NCBI RefSeq assembly: GCF_902459465.1
Contig: NC_047073.1
Location: 5,146,001 to 5,210,000 of the forward strand
Length of the DNA stretch: 64,000 nt
Origin: Asterias rubens
Taxonomy: Eukaryota; Echinodermata; Asteroidea; Forcipulatida; Asteriidae
Reading direction: 5' to 3'
Shown piece after piece: positions 1 through 13,100 of this stretch. Within the stretch, counting starts at the first letter, position 1, and the number at the start of each line of letters is the position of its first letter. Below the pieces are notes generated by a model. It was not told the origin of the DNA and did no database searches. It saw only the letters and a program-made list of their open reading frames with translations. A program made the position numbers and the translations under genes.

Positions 1-639
1 GGGGGGTGTTCTGGAGGTTAAAGTGAAAAGGGGTTTCTGAGGATGGATTGTCCAGAATAAAAAAGGGACTGCAGCAACGACCTTCGCGAAGGTCGTTGCT
101 TTGTCCAGAAGGAGCAAGGTGAACGACGTTTAAGAACTACCGCAGTGCAGCAGTGAATTGCGCTTTTTGTGGAGCATTTTCCCAACTATTTTTGACGCAA
201 GGACGGGTTTATACTTTCGACAAAGAACGTCAGGTCTTGAACAGAAAGGATGCTAAGAGGATTTTGTTTTCGTTTCGATAAAAATAAATACCTTTAATGT
301 TTTTGTCAGAAGGGAATTTTCTCCGAGTTTGATTGATGACGTCTGAAGAAGCGGCAAATTTGAAGGTGATGTTTACTAAATACAATACTGAAGGGAAGTT
401 AATTCAACTGCCAAGGTGCCATTTAAACCTATAGCCCAATTTAATTGAACTGGACACTATTGGTACGCACTCCGAACAATTGTTTAAAAAAACTGTCGAA
501 AGACTAGGGGCCTACAGGGGAGCTTTATTTTATTACAAAACAAACGTGGCGACTAACTTCAAAATGAGAGCGGATTGGTCTCATCTAGTTCGTAAAGCTG
601 TTTAGCAGAATAAGTGCTTAGAAAAACATGCCCTGCCAA
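1..639. other. Intergenic, no gene seen
   Basis: No open frame with coding character or splice context was found. Near 441-480 there is a short relic that starts like the common TTAA MITE of this window (ACTGGACACTATTGGTA) but lacks the rest of the element. Confidence 0.5.
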
Positions 640-979
640 TTAAAGCCATTGGACCCTTTCGGTGCAGAAAAAAAAATCACAGATTTACAAAAAAACTTAG
701 CCTACAGGTAGTAGTGAAAGACTTCTCTTGAAATATTGTTCCATGACATGCTTTACTTTTTGAGAAAACATGCAATGTCAATTCTCGTGAATTACGGATT
801 TATTTTAAACATTAGGCCTATGTTATGACACAGCGAAACGTGTGGATTCAAAGGGTGGGTTTTCCCGTTATTTTCTCCCGACTCTGATGACCGATTGAGC
901 TTAAATTTTCACAGGTTTGTTATTTTTTTATAAGTTGTGATACTAAATACTGTTTACCGAAAGGGTCCAATGGCTTTAA
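640..979. mobile_element. TTAA MITE, subfamily B
   Basis: The element is bounded by TTAA on both sides. Its ends are inverted repeats: TTAAAGCCATTGGACCCTTT on the left and its complement on the right. A second copy lies at 33971-34313. Its right half contains the stretch GATTGAGCTTAAATTTTCAC, which is shared with the commoner subfamily A, so the two are related or chimeric. It has no coding capacity and must have been moved by a transposase encoded elsewhere. Confidence 0.75.
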
Positions 980-1246
980 AGAAGGAAACGAGCGAGGAAC
1001 CAGTCACTAATTATTCGATACATTGTATGGCATTTTGGTTGGTAACCTGATTCTTCAAAGATCTGCTGTAAGCTTCTTTTGTTTTACCGCTAGACTACGA
1101 TCGAAGCGTGGACCTGAGAACAAAAAAGTTGCCCATAATTATTGAAACACCAACACACTACGCGGACTTCTCCACACTATGTGGACAAATCCGCAAGCTA
1201 TGATGAATACATATGAGTTGCCTTAGATGTACTTAGATGTGGATTT

Positions 1247-1397
1247 CACAAAGGTAGTCCTAACTTAGGACTAGTCCTAGGCAATGCTAAGAGATAGGAC
1301 CAGTCCTAAGTTAGGACCAGTAACTCATCCTAACTTAGAACTGGTCTTATCTCTTAGCATTGCCTAGGACTAGTCCTAAGTTAGGACTACCTTTGTG
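1247..1397. mobile_element. Foldback (inverted repeat) element
   Basis: Two arms of about 65 bases, beginning CACAAAGGTAGTCCTAAC and ending with its complement, flank a short centre around CCAGTAACTCA. The arms are nearly perfect complements, so a transcript would form a long hairpin. Multiple TCCTAACTTAGGA blocks occur inside. A related element is at 39361-39540. Confidence 0.8.
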
Positions 1398-1605
1398 GGC
1401 GAAGGAAAGTCCACAGAGTGAATGCAAAACAGAGCTGTGTAGCTGGTTGTGTGCTCTTATACACACGCCAATTTATAAAGGGGTACTTGGGTGGAAGAAT
1501 GATGTATCTCAGAATAGAATGTTTGTTATAGTGGTGCCCCATTGAGAGTTTCTTCAGAAAAGTGAATCATAGAAGAACAATAACAGGACCCAACATACCG
1601 TATCC

Positions 1606-1995
1606 TTAAAGGGAAGGTACACGTTTGGTTATTACTCAAAACAATTAATATCAAGTTAAAAACTGACTTGGTATTAACGAGCATTGGAGAGCTGTTTATA
1701 GTTTAAAAAAAATATTGCGGGAAACGACTCCCTCTGAAGTAATGTAGTTTTTGAGAAAGAGGTATTTTCTCACTAAAATAATAAAATACTTCTTGCTAGA
1801 AGTCTTTTATTCCTATCTGAAAGCATACAAATTCGTCCAGCAAGGGTGTTTTTTCTTTCTCTATTTTCTCGCAACTTCGATGACCAATATTGAGCCAAAA
1901 TGTTCACAGGCTTGTTAATTTATACTTATGTATGGTGCACACCAAGTGATCGAGAACTCTGGTCTTTGACAATACTGCCAAACGTGTGCCTTTAA
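1606..1995. mobile_element. TTAA MITE, subfamily A
   Basis: Diverged full-length copy of the commonest repeat in the window. TTAA lies at both ends, and the inner landmarks are recognisable (ACTCAAAACAATTAATA near the left, TCTTTGACAATACTGCC near the right). The 61-residue frame over 1360-1545 and the 120-residue frame over 1992-2354 lie next to it and are judged to be chance. Confidence 0.7.
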
Positions 1996-4196
1996 GCGTG
2001 ATTGTGTGGGTGTTTGACCAGTACATACGAAGTTTGAACCTGAAAACAAAAGAAGTCCACATCAGGACCTAAAACATAGCGTGGACCTACACAAGTCCAC
2101 ACAGTATTTAAAAAAAATATTGACAGTGTGAGAAGATTCCACACAGTGACTGCAACACAGAGCCGTTTGTCTTGTGTATTTCTTAAACAGCAAGTTGTAC
2201 TTGGTACATGCCTTAAAAGGAAAGTGCCGGTCCCGAAGTGTTCACCTCGTAATGCTTGAGAGACGGGCAAGAAAACAAATGGACGTGTGAGGAGCAGAAA
2301 TTGATACCGTGTAAGTGTTAGGAAACTGTGCATTATTTTATTCGCAAGACACACGAGGCGAAAGAAACATCACACGTTCTGATACCGGAGAATCCCACGA
2401 CTTTAAATTGTGATTAATTATGACTAATTAATCAATGAATTAAGGAACATCTGCTGCGCCAGAATAATAGATTGGTTTAATTATCGGCATTCGTGAATTT
2501 GAAAGGAGCTCGGTTTGGTTTTAAAACATAATGGGATATAGTGCGAAGGTTCTAAGTCCTCTTCGGTTGTACTGTTGAAACGAAATAACACAACAACGGT
2601 AGGCATAAAATTAATATTACTTTACAATACTGAAACGTGAAGTTCGATCCCATCACGAAAAAGCTGCTTTTCTATATTTTGGATTAAAATGGGTGAATAA
2701 AATAGTTGCTCTACTCTGATCCCGTGTCCACCTTCATGCCGCACCCCCAAACCCACCCATCAACCTTCTCTGCAGAACTAACACAATAGTTTGCCTGAGG
2801 CAGTGACTTACTGGACGCGGCTGCTGCGGCAAGAAGCTAAAAATAACCAAAGGGCATTTCAACAGAGGGCGCCATTCCAAATTAGTACGCCCGTCGGCGG
2901 ATTATTATGCCCGACTAATAAATTATTATTACCATAGTTTAATAGTACTTCATCTTCGTATAATAACTTTACTTGTAAACCATTACAAAAATGAGCTTGG
3001 TAACACAATAAGTCGTGGCATATTTTAACTATTAATGAATTTCACTATTTTCTCCAAAGTGGGGGGGGGGTGACATTAAATTTCTTCGTCACTCAACTTT
3101 GCGAAAAGAAAACAAAATACTAATTTGATTCCCCTGATAAAGTGATCTGTCCTTTGTACGAGCAGGCTTCCAGAAGTCTTGCTGACAGCCTGAGCTATGT
3201 TCTGAGGTCCCCCTCCCTTGCCCCAACCCGCACTAATCAAGCTTTTTTTTTTTTTTTGGGGGGGGGGGGAGCTCACACTGTGGAGCCATTATTGTAGTGG
3301 TTGAACCTGTATACTGACTATCGTGAGCAATGTTGGGGGTCGGGTAACTCACTCACGACTTGCTACTTCAAGCCAGAGTCACCTGTACGAGAAGCAACAA
3401 CTACATAATTATTTTTAACTGCAAATTATTATAAACTCACACTGAATCAGAGACGGAGGTCCGTAGGCTCTCACAATAAATGGAAAGGACAACACCATGG
3501 ATGTTTACCATGCCCGATATGGCTGAGGATTCTCGTACTCATCACAGAGGTACAGAAGTACCCCAACTCTAAAGAATTCCTGAGATTCCAAAGACACAAA
3601 TGAATACATAATGACTGATGGGCGGTGGCTCCTGTCCTATTTCGAACACCAGCTATGGCTGCGGTTTCAAAAAAGGGAACAATTTAGCTAATACAAAAAA
3701 ACCGCTTGTCAAAGGAGTTCAGAGTATGTTCATTTGTTAAAAATCAACCACACTCTTCAAAGGAAACAGTTAAGAATAGTAAAGGGCCCTTCCATTTGTA
3801 TACTTCTTTACAAAGAGCAGACAACAAGCAAAGAAACAAGTTTATCTCTTATCAAAATTTCTCCTGTGATTGGTCAAAGAAGTGTAACTATTTGACTCAC
3901 CACTAGAGGGCGCTATTTCTAGGTCAAAGTTTAGGGGAGTTCCCAAAATAAATGTTTTTATAGTTGTTGAACAGAAACGATGATGATTAGTGCTAAATGC
4001 AAGTACGATAACGACCTAATCCGTCATTTCCTTTATGGGCAGAGCGTGCTAAACCACGTGTCCATGTTTACAAAATCATAACTGAGGACTGATCGAGACA
4101 TGTAAGGTGTAATTATACACGAGTTTTTTTTCAACAGAGAGAGAGAGACGTAGACTGGGGTGACTAAAAAAAAAACAGCGAGCCACAACAACAACA
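1996..4196. other. Intergenic upstream of PLEKHJ1, no gene seen
   Basis: No exon could be supported here. The stretch contains homopolymer tracts (poly-G near 3061, T then G runs near 3242-3270) and a GA microsatellite just upstream of the PLEKHJ1 start codon (about 4137-4147). A strong CTCF-like motif lies at 3900-3914 (listed separately). The promoter and 5' UTR of PLEKHJ1 must lie in the right-hand part, but no TATA box or clear initiator was recognised. Confidence 0.5.
3900..3914 (+). promoter_or_regulatory. CTCF-like motif upstream of PLEKHJ1
   Basis: CCACTAGAGGGCGCT matches the vertebrate and insect CTCF core consensus essentially without mismatch. It lies about 280 bases upstream of the PLEKHJ1 start codon. 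Echinoderms encode a CTCF orthologue, but binding here is inference from the motif alone. Confidence 0.4.
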
Positions 4197-7100
4197 ATGC
4201 GGTACGGTGAGAATGAGTTGGCACGAATGGCATACAATGCCAACAATCCCGTCATGCAGGGGAAGTTGTTCTACAAAGGGATACAGCAGGGAAAGCTACG
4301 TCCCGTTAGAGAACAGCTACAAGGACAGGGTATGACTACAATACAACGAATGGAAAGCCTTTTATATTTATAAAGCCTATCCTCCTTCCTTAGCAAGCAG
4401 GCCGAGCCCTAGCTAGGTCTACTATGCAGTTTATTATATTTTATAATAATGCAATTCCAGTTGAGCTATTTTTAGTGGAATTTGGACCGTGTGAATTTGG
4501 GTGTGTTCCTGGCACTGTGTGTTCTAAGTAGTAAACACTAGCTGTTCTGTTCCAGTCAAGCAAGCTAGGGTTGGGGCACTGTACTTTTTTCCCCTGCGAA
4601 ATAGGTCATTACTACTAGTAGGCAGATCACTCTGCGCGTAAACATTTCAGCCGACCATGCATATTCTCACACGTACAACGGTCGGCACGGTCGAATGTGA
4701 AAAGATTGGTACAGATCAAAGTCGTTTAAGGGAGAATTGGATAATTCAATAAAGAAAACAATTACATTACTAAAAAATATAGACTTCCCCTGTGTTTGTC
4801 TGCTCATTTGATCCAAATTGGTAAAGAAATATAGATTTTACAGTAGTTTTGGGTTACTTAGTTTGTCGGTCCGGCGCGCAGCGACGGCGCGTGGGAGGGG
4901 AAAAAATACCACCTCGCAGCTTAATCCCCCCCTATTCTCTTCTATAATGGACGATTCCGGAGTGAGTCGGTGACGTAGGGACCCTGTGAAGCTATTTTTA
5001 GGATGGGGAAACTCTACTCTTGATGCGTACGTTCTCGAAATTTCCAAAATGGCGGCCAGTAGAAGCGGGAAACGGCGAGCAGGTAAGCCACCCGTTTTTT
5101 CCCTATATATCTCAAATATGAATACTTCTATATTAGAATATGAAAATAGACATTCTAAAGTTTGTTATGATGTGCAGATTGTTGAATTTCGTTATCCGTT
5201 GCACTCAGTAATAGCGCTCTAAAATAGGACATGTTTGTTTTGTCAATTCAGAGCCTCCGGCAGCAGTTGAGTTCAATGACCAAGCGTTCGCGTGCGAAGT
5301 TGATCATATCTCTGGCTGGACATCAGACGAAATTGACCTGTTGCTTACGGAATACAGCGTTCCAGGTAAGAAATAAACACTTTCCTCAATTTTCAAGATA
5401 ATATATTTTAATAATATCGTTATAAAATTACCCTCTGTGTAGATTTGTTGTGTAAAATCAGAGAGTAAATTTCGGAAAGTTAAGAGAAATAAGTAATTCA
5501 GGGCGGGTGTACAGTGAACGTAACGTCTAAAAAAATGTCACGTGACACATTTATCAAGCGGTTGACCAATCGGATGTCGCTATTGTCTTGATCAAGGCTG
5601 TTCCATTTATTGCTGGTACTCCGTATGGTCGTGGGAATAGTTTGTCGGCTTGTTTACATTTTGCAAAGTTTTGATTCAGATTGATCATGGAGTCTAGTTT
5701 ATTGCTCTATGGATTGATAAAGCTCTGTGATGGAAAGTGGCTACATATTCCTAACAAAATTAATTTAACCCTTTTGAATGTGCCTCTTTCACTCACTATT
5801 TTTAACTGTCACGAAAAGAGAAAATATGCCCCAAACAAAAAATGTAATTTATTTTTTATTATTATTATTATTATTTTTTTTTTTTCTTTTCACCAGATCA
5901 TTGGAATGGAATTCTGACCACAGCATTGTTGGAGACAATCAGATATCGTATTGAGCACTCGACCACCAAAAGCTACAAACATGATTTCCCACCAATATTT
6001 TCTGCCCTCAACCTCAACTTGCCTACCAGTACCAACTTAAATGGACTACTCCAAAAAGTACAACGACATGTAGCCAAATCAAAACGAACCCACACCACAG
6101 TAGACCTCCTCCAAAAAGTGCCTGAATTTGCAAAATTGTTGACGTTTCTCATTCTCTGTATGAGATGCACCAGTATAATGGTCTGGTTTGCAGTTGTGTG
6201 GAATTCTCAGAATGATGTATGAAACCATGTAAATAACTACAATGTACTGTAAAATAACAAACTTTCATTGTGCCAAGTTTCATGGTTGTAGGTGCTTGCG
6301 TTAACCCAGGAGAGTCTCACGCATTTTTAATAAGGTAATTTTGCGTACAAAATGAATAATAAATTAGGCTTATTTGCATAATGGCGTGTAAAACTTTGAA
6401 ATATACACTTTAAAATGAATGTCTATACACAAACAAGAATTGTGCCAAGTTTCATAGCTGTAACTGCTTTAGTTATCCCAGGAGAGTCTCACGCATATTA
6501 AATTAGGTAATTTTGCGTACAAAATGAATAATTAATTAGGCTAATTTGCATAATGGCGTGTAAAACTTTGAAATATACACTTTAAAAGAAATGTCTATAC
6601 ACAAACAAGAATTGTGCCAAGTTTCATAGCTGTAACTACTTTAGTTACCCCAGGAGAGCCTCACGCATATTTAATTAGCTGGACTTAGTCATTTTTGGAA
6701 CATTTTGGGGTTTCCCGTTATGGAATTTTGGATAATATGCCATTTTTGGTGACCGTAAAAAAAAAAATTCAATGTAATAGAACCTCCATTTCTCTTTTGC
6801 AAGTAGGTTTGACCTGTGTACTATAAGAAAAGAAACACTAACAGGGTTTAAAATTGAGAAAAAACAATGAAAACTTAAAGGAAAAACTGAAAAGAAAGCA
6901 TTTTCCACTTTTTGCCCGTAAATGGTTAAAACAGGTGCTTTAAACAATAAACAAAAATTTGCATAAAAAGAGAATCGAATGTCGGATTTCAATTTGCTTT
7001 TCAGTTCTTTGTTTCTTTTATCAAGCTAAATCATATGAGACAAACTTTGAAGGCATTGGCAGAACTTTGAAAAATAGTGTGATCTGCCTACTACTAGCTA

Positions 7101-10100
7101 CTACTACTAGTACTAATCTGACCGATAATGACTCCTTTTTTTATTCTTTATTTGTCATGACATTACCGATCCATGCCAGTCGTACGGGCGCTGTCCTCCT
7201 TTTTTCAAATTGTGTCAATGTCATTATCGGTCGTTCTTTTTTAATTTTGTTAATTGTTCATTATCGAGCGTACGACCAATAATGAAGAATGAAGGTGTGA
7301 GAAAGCGGACAATCATGTACAGTGTAGGCCCGCAAAGCACTTGCTGAATACATTTGTAGTACTCGGCAGTGTACATGTACATTTATTGTACAGCGTAGTT
7401 TACAGTGTGTTTAATTGCAGCAGCAGGTCTAGCAGTGTCCAAAAAAGTTCCAACAATTATCATTAAAGGGCAGGTTCCACAGGGTCGGACGTACATTTAA
7501 GACACTTAAAGCTGCTCCAAGTCATGCTGTGTTATTCGGCCATACTTGACATACAAAAAGATTCATCAATATGATAAAAACAAAAAAAGTCTCCCGCACC
7601 TTGGTCACTCCCCCCCCCCCCTGAAACAAGAAGAATCAAACCCATCTTGAACCTTTGTCTCAGTTACACTGACGACAACCCGGTCTGACCAAACTGCTCT
7701 GAGGGTCTCCGATAGTCAAGGCCTCTTATCACTTCCCCACTAAAGACTGACGGTCACTCACAGCTCTGCCTGAAACTCTGTCTCACAGACAAAAACAGTA
7801 ACATGGCAAAATTAGTCTTCATAGGCACAACCGTCTTCCTCTAGCTCTAGGAAAAGTAACCCTTGCGCTGCTCTGCTGTTCAGCAAAAACAAAACTCCTT
7901 CCACAAGAGAGATACGCTTGTCAAAACTGCCGGCTTATAGCCACAGAGCACACTTGGCTTTGATTTCAATGAACTGCAGCAACATTTAAAGATTAAAGGG
8001 ACACAAACTCTGTTAAAATGTTGGCCATGTTGTGGCGCCCCAAACCTATGTTCTAAAACCCCTTATCCAGATTATTCGACAGTCGACACCCCCTATGGTC
8101 GAACACCCTTGTTCCAATAGATGTTAAATTTGCATCGGGGATAAAGAATATTAATTTTGGTTTTTACCCATACACCGATGTGTGTTAGCACTGTATACTC
8201 AGTACTTTCCCGAGTCCTGTGAAAAAATATCACAGGCATGTTACTCGGGTGGGATTCGAACCCACGACCCTTGCAATTCTAGAGCAGTGTCTTACCAACT
8301 AGACTACCGAGATTGCCCGGCAGCTAGAGGCAGTTCGAATCCTATGTTTTGGCAGCGGGTACCGCAACGATATAATAGATGTTAAATTTGCATCGGGGAT
8401 AAAGAATATTAATTTTGGTTTTTACCCATACACCGATGTGTGTTAGCACTGTATACTCAGTACTTTCCCGAGTCCTGTGAAAAAATATCACAGGCATGTT
8501 ACTCGGGTGGGATTCGAACCCACGACCCTTGCAATTCTAGAGCAGTGTCTTACCAACTAGACTACCGAGATTGCCCGGCAGCTAGAGGCAGTTCGAATCC
8601 TATGTTTTGGCAGCGGGTACCGCAACGATATAATAGATGTTAAATTTGCATCGGGGATAAAGAATATTAATTTTGGTTTTTACCCATACACCGATGTGTG
8701 TTAGCACTGTATACTCAGTACTTTCCCGAGTCCTGTGAAAAAATATCACAGGCATGTTACTCGGGTGGGATTCGAACCCACGACCCTTGCAATTCTAGAG
8801 CAGTGTCTTACCAACTAGACTACCGAGATTGCCCGGCAGCTAGAGGCAGTTCGAATCCTATGTTTTGGCAGCGGGTACCGCAACGATATAATAGATGTTA
8901 AATTTGCATCGGGGATAAAGAATATTAATTTTGGTTTTTACCCATACACCGATGTGTGTTAGCACTGTATACTCAGTACTTTCCCGAGTCCTGTGAAAAA
9001 ATATCACAGGCATGTTACTCGGGTGGGATTCGAACCCACGACCCTTGCAATTCTAGAGCAGTGTCTTACCAACTAGACTACCGAGATTGCCCGGCAGCTA
9101 GAGGCAGTTCGAATCCTATGTTTTGGCAGCGGGTACCGCAACGATATAATAGATGTTAAATTTGCATCGGGGATAAAGAATATTAATTTTGGTTTTTACC
9201 CATACACCGATGTGTGTTAGCACTGTATACTCAGTACTTTCCCGAGTCCTGTGAAAAAATATCACAGGCATGTTACTCGGGTGGGATTCGAACCCACGAC
9301 CCTTGCAATTCTAGAGCAGTGTCTTACCAACTAGACTACCGAGATTGCCCGGCAGCTAGAGGCAGTTCGAATCCTATGTTTTGGCAGCGGGTACCGCAAC
9401 GATATAATAGATGTTAAATTTGCATCGGGGATAAAGAATATTAATTTTTGGTTTTTACCCATACACCGATGTGTGTTAGCACTGTATACTCAGTACTTTC
9501 CCGAGTCCTGTGAAAAAATATCACAGGCATGTTACTCGGGTGCCTCTAGCTGCCGGGCAATCTCGGTAGTCTAGTTGGTAAGACACTGCTCTAGAATTGC
9601 AAGGGTCGTGGGTTCGAATCCCACCTGAGTAACATGCCTGTGATATTTTTTTCACAGGACTCGGGAAAGTACTGAGTATACAGTGCTAACACACATCGGT
9701 GTATGGGTAAAAACCAAAATTAATACCCTTGTTCCAGTTACCCCCCGGGGCGCGTGAACTACAAGCTACGTTCAGGGTTCAGGGGTTAAGATTATATAGA
9801 AACAACTGTCGTGTCAGAACACAAGATTGTGATATGTTTTTACTGTAGGAAATATAGGCTACTTTAAGTTAAAAATACGTTAAAAACTTACGTTGCAGAA
9901 ATGGGTACCTCTAAAGAGGTGCTCAGGTGTGGAGTTTCATTCTTTGAAAGGTCAGGCCGTTGCCATTTTGCAACCGGAAGGCACTTCCATTTGAAAATCT
10001 TAAAAGCTCATGGGGCAAACTTTAAAAGCGGCATCGAGTCCTCTCACTACTGTTCACCGCTGTTAAAGTGTATCGATCCTTGCCCATTCAAACATGAGGC

Positions 10101-13100
10101 AGTAAGACTTGACAAAAGTAGTTCACTGGGTTGGGGGTGGGGGGCGGGGGGGCACTGGGTGGACGAAGACAAATTGGGGGACCATTTTAATGAATGAATG
10201 GTTACTTAAGGGCATCTTTGAATCTTAAGAGAGGGGAGGAGGGGGGAAAGGTATCTGAGCTCAACCCCTCTGCGCAGGACATGCAGCTTGCTCTGCCACA
10301 CTGCACTACAAAGTGGCAGGAATTTGTTTACCTTTGGTATTATGGTACATGTATATTGTAACATGTGTGCACCGAAAAACAAACTCAAATTATGCCATCT
10401 TTGTTGACTTGTGTGTACAGTACGTGTGTACGTACAATGTATGGATAATGTAAGATTACCATGTTTACTTTTTTGGGGGCCTATAGTTTGATTTAAATTT
10501 CAATGTCTCTTTCATGAATTTGTGTGCCTCTCTCTCTCTCTAAAAAGACAAGAAAAATGTAATGACTTTTTTTCTGAGACAGGGTCTGCATGTTCATTCA
10601 TCTCACATTGCCACCCCTGAAAAAATAGCAATGAAGAAATTGGAAATGAGTTTGTGTGAAATGTAAGCTAGCCGTGGAAGCATCGGGAAGTACTTGCACA
10701 GACTGGCCTCTGGCAACAGCAGACTCTCAGCAGGACATCTAAGATCAATCCAAGTGTCTTAATGCATCGCAAGAGGAACCTGTTTTTTACTCTCGGTCAA
10801 ATTAACTGCGATTTTTGTAAAGTGAGATATTTTGATCAAACGATGACATTATCTAACAGCTACATGTACACTTTGGTCGCTCTCGGGCAACTTCAGAGCT
10901 CATGTTTCCTTAAAGATATTTATAAAAGTACATTTACAATTTTGTCATTGGTACTCTACATTTAGGTTGTGTGTTTTTTATATTTATCTTCTTTATTACT
11001 ATTATCCATCTGAGACATACATGTGGGTTGAAATTTTAAAGTGGAGAGTCGGTAATTGCTTGTGACCTTTTTCCTGTAGGGCTCAAATTTGGGGTAAAAT
11101 TCCAACAAGACCACAGGGCTTGTTGCTCCAAGTGTTTACTGGACCAGAATTCATATCCACAAGACCAACATCTTCAGGAGAAAGAGCTTTCTATTTTAAT
11201 TTTTTTATTTAAAGGCAGTGGACACTGTTGGTAATAATTGTCAAAGACAAGCCTTCACAGTTGGTGTATCTCAACATAAGCATAAAATAACAAACCTGTG
11301 AAAAGTTGAGCTCAATCGGTCATCGAACTTGTGAGATAATAATGAAAGAAAAAAACACCCTTGTCACACGAAGTTGTGTGCGTTTCGATGGTTGATTTCG
11401 AGACCTCAATTTCTAAATCTGAGGTCTTGAAATCAATTTTGTGGAAAATTACTTCTTTCTAGAAAACCATGGAACTTCAGAGGGAGCTGTTCTCACAATG
11501 TTTTATACCATCAACCTCTCCCCATTACTCGTCACCAAGAAAGGTTCTATGCTAATAATTATTTTGAGTAATTATCAAGTGTCCACTGCCTTTAACAAAC
11601 ACTTAAAAGGATCTATTGTGGGGTTAGGTACTCAAAGGGATTGAATAACACCAGACTCAAAGTCAACATTTGAACATCATTTCTTTATGTTCAGAATATT
11701 ACACAGTGACACAGGGGATCAGACAGGGGTATTGCACCCCAAAATTTGGGCAAACCAGCAAACACCTGTAGCACGAATTAAGTAAAATAGACGAAGAAAG
11801 CCCAACAAAATTTTTTACCTGGTTAGAAACAAACACTTTAAAAGTTTGTTATCTGATATCTAAAATTTCGGCAAATAAACCCCTCTTGCCCCCCCCCATA
11901 CGCCGATGGCTCCTCTTCCTGATTTGTATGGTGAGCCAAAAGGACAACAAACCCAGTTTTGAGTTTCATCTTGAAGTCCCTCGTTTTGGCACATCCATGT
12001 ATGTTCACTCTACAACCAATTGTACTAACGCTTTTAGTGCGATTTTCATTTTAAACTTGGAACTCTTTCTCTCTTCCTTTTCATTTTTGGTTTCAGCTTA
12101 CAGGGAACGAGAGTTCAGGTTACAGGGAAACTTCTTGTTTTATTACAAAGTCAACGATGACAAGCGAGCTCTCGAGGTAAACCACTGTTCTCAAAGCAGG
12201 TTTTTATGAACTTCAAAATGTACATAATTTGTAATCAAAACCGCTTAGTGGCCATTATTGCGTTGGTTATTCCGTTCTCATTGTTGAAGATTCTATGAGT
12301 TATTGCCCGATTATAGAAAACAAATACAGAGTTGAATTGATGAAAGAAAGAACAAAATCATCGCTGACTCGATTGTATCGAAACAGGAAGGGACTGGTTT
12401 ACAAAAAATAAATGAAATCCTGAACAATAGGTTGAGATTGTAAAAATGAAACAAAGTCAAGTGATGAACTGAATAGTGATTTTTGTTATGAACTTGAATC
12501 CAGTCACAACAAAAGTGCCCTTTGCACATTAAAATGTCCCATGGCCTCTCAAAGATGAAATTCCAGCCCAGTTCTTTCAAAAAGGTATCATTCCCAAACT
12601 GGATACTTGAAAACTATTTTTTCAGAAAGAACTCCACTTTAAAAGAACTGGACACTATTGTTAATTACTCAAAATATTTGTACTTGTAAGCACAAAGACT
12701 TACTTGGTTATGAGCAATGAAAAACTGTTGATTATAAAACACTGTGCGAAACGGCTCTGAAGTAATGAAGTTTTTGAGAAAGAAGTAATTTCTCACTGAA
12801 ATATTTGAACTGAATTTGAGGTCTCGAGTTCATGGCATCTGAAAGCACACAACTTGTTCGACAAGGATATTTTTTCTTCCATTATTCTCTTGCAACTTCG
12901 ACGACAAATTGAGCCCAATTTTCACAGGTTTGTTATTTTATGCATATATGTTGAGATACATCAAAATGATAACTGGTCTTTGACAATTACCAAATTAGTG
13001 TCCAGTGCCTTTAGAGCAATCAAACGGGTCCATTAACCAAAGGTATACTTGAAGCATTGTTTCACAGTGTTTGATACAAGATAATGAGCTCCCTGACCCT

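Noticed and set aside
8116..9405. CRISPR-like direct repeats
   Set aside because: Units are contiguous 258-bp copies without unique spacers and lie in an animal intron.
8116..9405. Hammerhead ribozyme (retrozyme) in the tandem unit
   Set aside because: No CTGATGA core was found on either strand by eye, so a retrozyme identity is not claimed.
8182..9417. Five identical 67-residue open frames
   Set aside because: They translate the antisense of a tRNA-like SINE head; the GGIRTHDP peptide is a familiar spurious product of such repeats.
8250..9630. Functional tRNA genes in the 258-bp units
   Set aside because: A and B boxes are present, but the anticodon stem pairs poorly and the acceptor stem does not close; this is a SINE head.
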